Of a stretch of DNA of 8,768 bases, positions 5,293-8,768 are shown piece after piece. The translations under genes and the position numbers were made by a program. This DNA is from Actinomycetota bacterium (GTDB lineage Bacteria > Actinomycetota > Aquicultoria > Subteraquimicrobiales > UBA9087), in assembly GCA_003491635.1 (NCBI GenBank), contig DNCG01000004.1, positions 1 to 8,768 on the forward strand. The letters run 5' to 3'. The notes under the pieces were generated by a model that was given only the letters and a program-made list of their open reading frames with translations, searched no databases and had not been told where the DNA came from. How positions within the stretch are numbered: the stretch's first letter is position 1; each line of letters starts with the position of its first letter.

Positions 5293-6151
5293 CGATAAGC
5301 GCTTGCTTGTGGAGGAGGCTTTGGCCCACTACTTTTCTTCCGGGGAGACCTACCCCCAGGTTGTTTACGAGGCTATGCGGCATAGCCTCTTTTCCGGCGG
5401 GAAGCGTTTTCGACCCGTTTTGACCCTTCTTTCCGCCGAGGCTTTTGGTTGCGAGCCCGAGGATGTCCTTCCCACGGCTTGTGCCGTGGAGTACATCCAC
5501 ACTTACTCCTTGATCCACGACGATTTGCCGGCCATAGATGATGATGAGATGAGGAGGGGGCAGCCCACCTGCCATATTTTGTTCGGTGAGGATATAGCGA
5601 TATTGGCTGGAGATGCTCTTCTCGCCGAGGCTTTTTATCTCATTGCTTCCCTGCAGAAAGGGGAGCCCTCCAAGACTGTTCAAGTGATAGGTGAGTTGGC
5701 TGAGGCCTCCAGCGCCAGGGGGATGGTTGGTGGACAGGTTGCCGATATAATCTCCACCGGAAAACAAGTGGATGCTTCCACCCTGGAATTCATTCACACT
5801 CGTAAGACGGGTAGGCTCATACAGGCGGCGGCCCGGGTGGGGGCTATTCTTGCCAATGCCTCTGAGGAGGAGATGGAAATTTTAAGTACGTACGCTCATT
5901 ACCTTGGTTTGGCTTTCCAGATCACCGATGATATCCTTGATGTTGTGGGGCAAGCAGAGGTGCTCGGCAAGAAAGTCGGGGCGGATCAGCACCAACTCAA
6001 GGCCACTTTCCCCGATACCTTTGGGTTGAATAAGGCCATGGAGATGGCCAGAGAGGCGACGGATAGGGCGATCGAAGCTTTGGATAAACTAAGAGCCGAT
6101 ACCTCTTCACTGGCCAACCTCGCCAGGTTCGTGTGCGCGAGGGAAAAATAA
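5255..6151 (+). CDS. ispA: Short-chain polyprenyl (farnesyl/geranyl) diphosphate synthase
   Basis: This head-to-tail condensing enzyme joins isopentenyl diphosphate to allylic diphosphates, giving farnesyl (possibly geranylgeranyl) diphosphate for quinone, undecaprenyl and other isoprenoid pathways. The 298-residue protein has GGKRFRP (48-54), the first Asp-rich motif DDLPAID (89-95, the bacterial type with four residues between aspartates) and the second, DDILD (225-229). Tyr85 and Ser86, five and four residues before the first motif, match E. coli IspA, which favours a C15 product, but product length is inferred. The ATG 5255 has AAGGA 5 bases upstream; a TTG codon just before it (5252) could also serve. 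It overlaps xseB by 38 bases and is followed 15 bases later by the dxs start, giving two consecutive isoprenoid genes in one operon. Confidence 0.94.
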   Translation: MKKTLREKIIYPDDKRLLVEEALAHYFSSGETYPQVVYEAMRHSLFSGGKRFRPVLTLLSAEAFGCEPEDVLPTACAVEYIHTYSLIHDDLPAIDDDEMRRGQPTCHILFGEDIAILAGDALLAEAFYLIASLQKGEPSKTVQVIGELAEASSARGMVGGQVADIISTGKQVDASTLEFIHTRKTGRLIQAAARVGAILANASEEEMEILSTYAHYLGLAFQITDDILDVVGQAEVLGKKVGADQHQLKATFPDTFGLNKAMEMAREATDRAIEALDKLRADTSSLANLARFVCAREK

Positions 6152-6153
6152 AA

Positions 6154-6160
6154 GGCGGTG
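6154..6160 (+). promoter_or_regulatory. Ribosome binding site that decides the dxs start
   Basis: GGCGGTG differs at one base from the consensus GGAGGTG and ends 6 bases before GTG 6167. The earlier in-frame GTG at 6158 lies within this site, so the later start is preferred. Confidence 0.5.
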
Positions 6161-6166
6161 TTCGGT

Positions 6167-8152
6167 GTGAGTTCGCAGATATTGGATAGCATTAATTCCC
6201 CGGCAGATTTAAAAGGCTTGTCGGCGGAGGAACTGAAGATTCTAGCTTGGGAGATTCGCCAGAAGATAATAGAGACCGTTTCCGAGACGGGTGGACATCT
6301 GGCTCCCAACCTTGGAGTTGTGGAGTTGACCCTGGCTCTTCACCGTGCCCTGGATAGTCCCCAGGATAAGATCGTTTGGGATGTGGGTCATCAGTGCTAT
6401 GTTCATAAGATTTTGACGGGCAGAAGAGAAAAATTCGCCACCCTTCGCCAATTTGGGGGATTGAGTGGTTTCCCGAAGAAGTCCGAGAGCGAGCACGACA
6501 TTCTCGATTCCGGTCACGCCAGCAACTCGATCAGCTTTACTTTAGGCCTGGCTGAGGCCAGAGAAAAGAGGGGAGGGGAGGGGACGATCGTTGCCGTCAT
6601 CGGCGATGGTTCTTTGACCGGGGGAATGGCTTATGAGGCTCTGAATCAAGCCGGTCATCTCAAAACCAATTTTATTGTTGTCCTCAACGATAATGAAATG
6701 TCCATAGCCAGCAACGTGGGTGCTCTCTCATCCTACCTCAGCCGGATTCGTCTGGACCCCACCTACAACAAGCTCAAGAGGCAAATCGAGGAACATGTCC
6801 GCAGAATACCGGCTGTGGGCGAGAGGATGTATGAGGTCGGAGAGCATCTGAAGGATAGCTTAAAGCAGCTTCTGGTGCCCGGGATGTTCTTTGAGGAGCT
6901 TGGGTTCAAATACATAGGACCAATAGACGGTCACGACGTAGGAAGCACCGAAGAAAGCCTCAATCTGGCCAAGCGGATAAGTGGACCTGTCTTAATCCAC
7001 GTCATTACCAAGAAGGGGTTGGGTTACCAGCCAGCCGAGAAGAATCCCAACAAGTTCCATGGCACCTCTCCTTTCGTCGTTTCGACGGGTGAGCCCAAGG
7101 TGAAAGGCGAGATCCCCTCTTATACCGAAATTTTTGGAGAAACCCTGGTGGAGCTCGGTCGGAGGGATAAACGGATCATAGCCATCACCGCTGCCATGTC
7201 CACCGGGACGGGATTGGACAGGTTCGCCGGGATTTTTCCCGACAGGTTTTATGATGTGGGAATAGCGGAGCAGCACGCGGTGACGTTCGCCGCTGGTCTG
7301 GCCAAGGGAGGATTTCTTCCGGTGGTCGCCGTCTATTCGAGCTTTCTTGAGAGGGCCTACGACCAGATCATTCAAGATGTGTGCCTGCAAGGCTTGCATG
7401 TCGTTTTCGCACTGGATAGAGCTGGGCTGGTGGGTGAGGATGGACCCACCCACCATGGGTCTTTTGACCTTTCCTATTTGAGACACATACCTGGGATGAC
7501 GATCATGGCTCCCAAAGATGAAGAAGAATTTCGTCACATGCTTTACACGGCCACCCGACTGTCTGGCCCCGTGGCCGTTCGATATCCCAGAGGGTCGGCC
7601 GTGGGAGCTAAGCGTTGTGAGGAGTTCAAAATGCTCCCCATTGGTCGGGGAGAGATTCTAGAAATGGATGAGCTTGCCAGTGGCGGTGGCGGGCGGGTTT
7701 GCTTGATCGCTCTTGGCAGGCTGGTGCAGGTTGCCTTGGAAGCAGCGGATATCCTGAAGAGGAGGGGAATTTCATCTACCGTTGTGAATGCCAGATTTGT
7801 TAAACCTCTGGATGAAGAGTTAATCTCTCAGGTTGCTGGAGACCATGAGTTGATCGTGACCCTGGAGGAGAATAGCCTAGTGGGCGGCTTCGGGAGTGGA
7901 GTTTTAGAGTTGTTAGCTGAAAGGGGTATTCATCCCCTCGTATTGAGGTTGGGTCTGCCCGATGAGTTTGTAACCCATGGCTCGGTTAAAGAACTTTTGA
8001 CTAGCTTGGGTCTGGATTCATCGAGCGTCGCTTTCACGGTTGAAAAGGTTTTAAAGAGCTACGTTGACCGAGAAACGGGCAGTCGGAGGCTCGGAAAATT
8101 GAACTTCCGCCTGCAGGATTTTGCCAACAGGCTGATTCGAGGTCAATTTTGA
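6167..8152 (+). CDS. dxs: 1-deoxy-D-xylulose-5-phosphate synthase (DXS)
   Basis: DXS condenses pyruvate and glyceraldehyde 3-phosphate, with thiamine diphosphate, in the first step of the MEP isoprenoid pathway. The transketolase-like protein has all three domains. In residues from GTG 6167: WDVGHQ with His75; SGHAS with His117; the thiamine motif GDGSL (146-150) leading to LNDNEMS; the catalytic Glu368 in GIAEQHA; DRAGLVGEDGPTHHG (417-431); RYPRG (472-476); and the C-terminal domain with ARFVKPLDEEL and LEENSLVGGFGSG. It is 661 residues, longer than the usual 620-640, because of a basic tail of about 35 residues after VEKVL (VDRETGSRRLGKLNF and beyond). The start is set at GTG 6167 from the GGCGGTG site; GTG 6158 would add three residues. 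It ends within the tlyA start, a four-base overlap implying coupling. Confidence 0.96.
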   Translation: MSSQILDSINSPADLKGLSAEELKILAWEIRQKIIETVSETGGHLAPNLGVVELTLALHRALDSPQDKIVWDVGHQCYVHKILTGRREKFATLRQFGGLSGFPKKSESEHDILDSGHASNSISFTLGLAEAREKRGGEGTIVAVIGDGSLTGGMAYEALNQAGHLKTNFIVVLNDNEMSIASNVGALSSYLSRIRLDPTYNKLKRQIEEHVRRIPAVGERMYEVGEHLKDSLKQLLVPGMFFEELGFKYIGPIDGHDVGSTEESLNLAKRISGPVLIHVITKKGLGYQPAEKNPNKFHGTSPFVVSTGEPKVKGEIPSYTEIFGETLVELGRRDKRIIAITAAMSTGTGLDRFAGIFPDRFYDVGIAEQHAVTFAAGLAKGGFLPVVAVYSSFLERAYDQIIQDVCLQGLHVVFALDRAGLVGEDGPTHHGSFDLSYLRHIPGMTIMAPKDEEEFRHMLYTATRLSGPVAVRYPRGSAVGAKRCEEFKMLPIGRGEILEMDELASGGGGRVCLIALGRLVQVALEAADILKRRGISSTVVNARFVKPLDEELISQVAGDHELIVTLEENSLVGGFGSGVLELLAERGIHPLVLRLGLPDEFVTHGSVKELLTSLGLDSSSVAFTVEKVLKSYVDRETGSRRLGKLNFRLQDFANRLIRGQF

Positions 8153-8768
8153 GAAGGGAACGGGCCGACATTCTCCTGATGAAAAAAGGTTTCTTTCCCA
8201 GCAGAGAAAGGGCGAAGGCGGCTATTCTGGGGGGAAATGTTTTTATCGACGGCAGACTCGTTGAGAAAGTTGGTACTCTGGTCGATCCCGATGGTGTTGT
8301 TTCGGTCAAGAAAGAGATCCCTTATGTTTCTCGAGGTGGCTTAAAGCTCGAAAAAGCTCTGAGGGAATTCGACATAGACGTGGATGGTAAAGTGGTACTT
8401 GATGTGGGCGTCTCCACGGGGGGGTTCACCGATTGCCTACTCAAGCACGGAGCTGGACGCGTAATCGCTGTGGATGTAGGGTATGGTCATTTGGCTTGGC
8501 CTCTTCGTCAGGACCCCCGGGTGTATCTTTTGGAGAGAACCAATATTCGACATCTTACACCCGACAGAGTGCCCGCAAAGGCGGATATATCCACGGTTGA
8601 TGTCTCTTTCATTTCGGTGGAAAAAATCATCGAGAATCTTAAGCGCCTCTTGGAGCCCGGGGCGGAACTGGCAATTTTAGCTAAACCACAGTTCGAGGTC
8701 GGCAGAGAGTTTGTTGAGAAGGGGATCGTGCGGGATCCTAACACTCACAAAGCGATACTCATCCATCT
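8149..8768 (+). CDS. tlyA: TlyA/YqxC-family S4-domain rRNA methyltransferase or hemolysin A (partial, cut by window end)
   Basis: The frame runs open from TTG 8149 to the end of the window with no stop, giving about 206 residues of an expected 240-275. It begins with an S4 RNA-binding domain (RADILLMKKG, SRERAKAAILGGNVFIDG; about 5-60). A linker (YVSRGGLKLEKAL, 59-71) and a Rossmann methyltransferase domain follow. The SAM motif is VLDVGVSTGGFTDCLL (83-98), where the family usually has GASTGG. VDVGYGHLAWPLR, ERTNIRHLTP, VDVSFIS, KPQFEVGRE and GIVRDP all match the family. Members 2'-O-methylate 16S/23S rRNA in mycobacteria; the substrate here is unverified. The TTG start has GAGGT 5 bases upstream and overlaps the dxs stop by four bases. 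Its place after dxs matches yqxC in B. subtilis, where ahrC and recN would come next. Confidence 0.93.
   Translation, partial: MRRERADILLMKKGFFPSRERAKAAILGGNVFIDGRLVEKVGTLVDPDGVVSVKKEIPYVSRGGLKLEKALREFDIDVDGKVVLDVGVSTGGFTDCLLKHGAGRVIAVDVGYGHLAWPLRQDPRVYLLERTNIRHLTPDRVPAKADISTVDVSFISVEKIIENLKRLLEPGAELAILAKPQFEVGREFVEKGIVRDPNTHKAILIH

Noticed and set aside
5147..5797. 216-residue minus-strand frame opposite xseB and ispA
   Set aside because: The ispA frame carries both Asp-rich motifs; the antisense product has no family features.
8483..8680. 65-residue plus-strand frame near the end
   Set aside because: It lies inside tlyA in another frame; the tlyA frame matches its family throughout.

Overview
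The window is a conserved bacterial housekeeping cluster, with every supported gene on the + strand. Its order is efp – [carboxyltransferase fused to a biotin carrier] – accC – Asp23/Gls24-family gene – nusB – xseB – ispA – dxs – tlyA (cut by the window end). From accC onward this matches the Bacillus/Clostridia arrangement (accB-accC-yqhY-nusB-folD-xseA-xseB-ispA-dxs-yqxC/tlyA), with folD and xseA missing. The gene order, GGAGG-type ribosome binding sites, several TTG/GTG starts and roughly balanced base composition suggest a Gram-positive-type lineage: a Firmicute (Clostridia-like) or a deep-branching, probably anaerobic actinobacterial relative. I cannot settle the phylum from the sequence alone.

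Region 1 (1-205) is non-coding. It holds two facing arrays of 7-base repeats that can fold into alternative hairpins, then an AT-rich leader before efp (206-772). Region 2 (773-989) separates efp from the carboxylase operon. It contains three copies of a roughly 18-base repeat, two direct and one inverted, and the probable operon promoter overlaps the last copy.

Region 3 (990-4631) is the biotin-dependent carboxylase block. A 611-residue protein joins a pyruvate carboxylase/oxaloacetate decarboxylase-type carboxyltransferase (residues 1 to about 466) to a complete acetyl-CoA-carboxylase-type biotin carrier (467-611). Biotin carboxylase (accC) and an Asp23/Gls24-family protein, the family of the YqhY regulator linked to acetyl-CoA carboxylase in Firmicutes, follow. 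At the junction of the fusion, a near-perfect Shine-Dalgarno and an in-frame ATG (2388) sit exactly where a free-standing accB would begin. The locus may therefore make both the fusion and a free carrier protein, which could serve pyruvate carboxylation and fatty-acid synthesis from one gene. This is the most interesting observation in the window.

Region 4 (4640-8768) is tightly packed. It holds nusB (transcription antitermination), an apparently orphan xseB, ispA and dxs (isoprenoid precursor and prenyl diphosphate synthesis) and the start of tlyA (S4-domain rRNA methyltransferase/hemolysin family). The short gaps and overlaps point to one translationally coupled operon with no visible internal terminator. 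No tRNA, rRNA, CRISPR array or intact mobile element was found.
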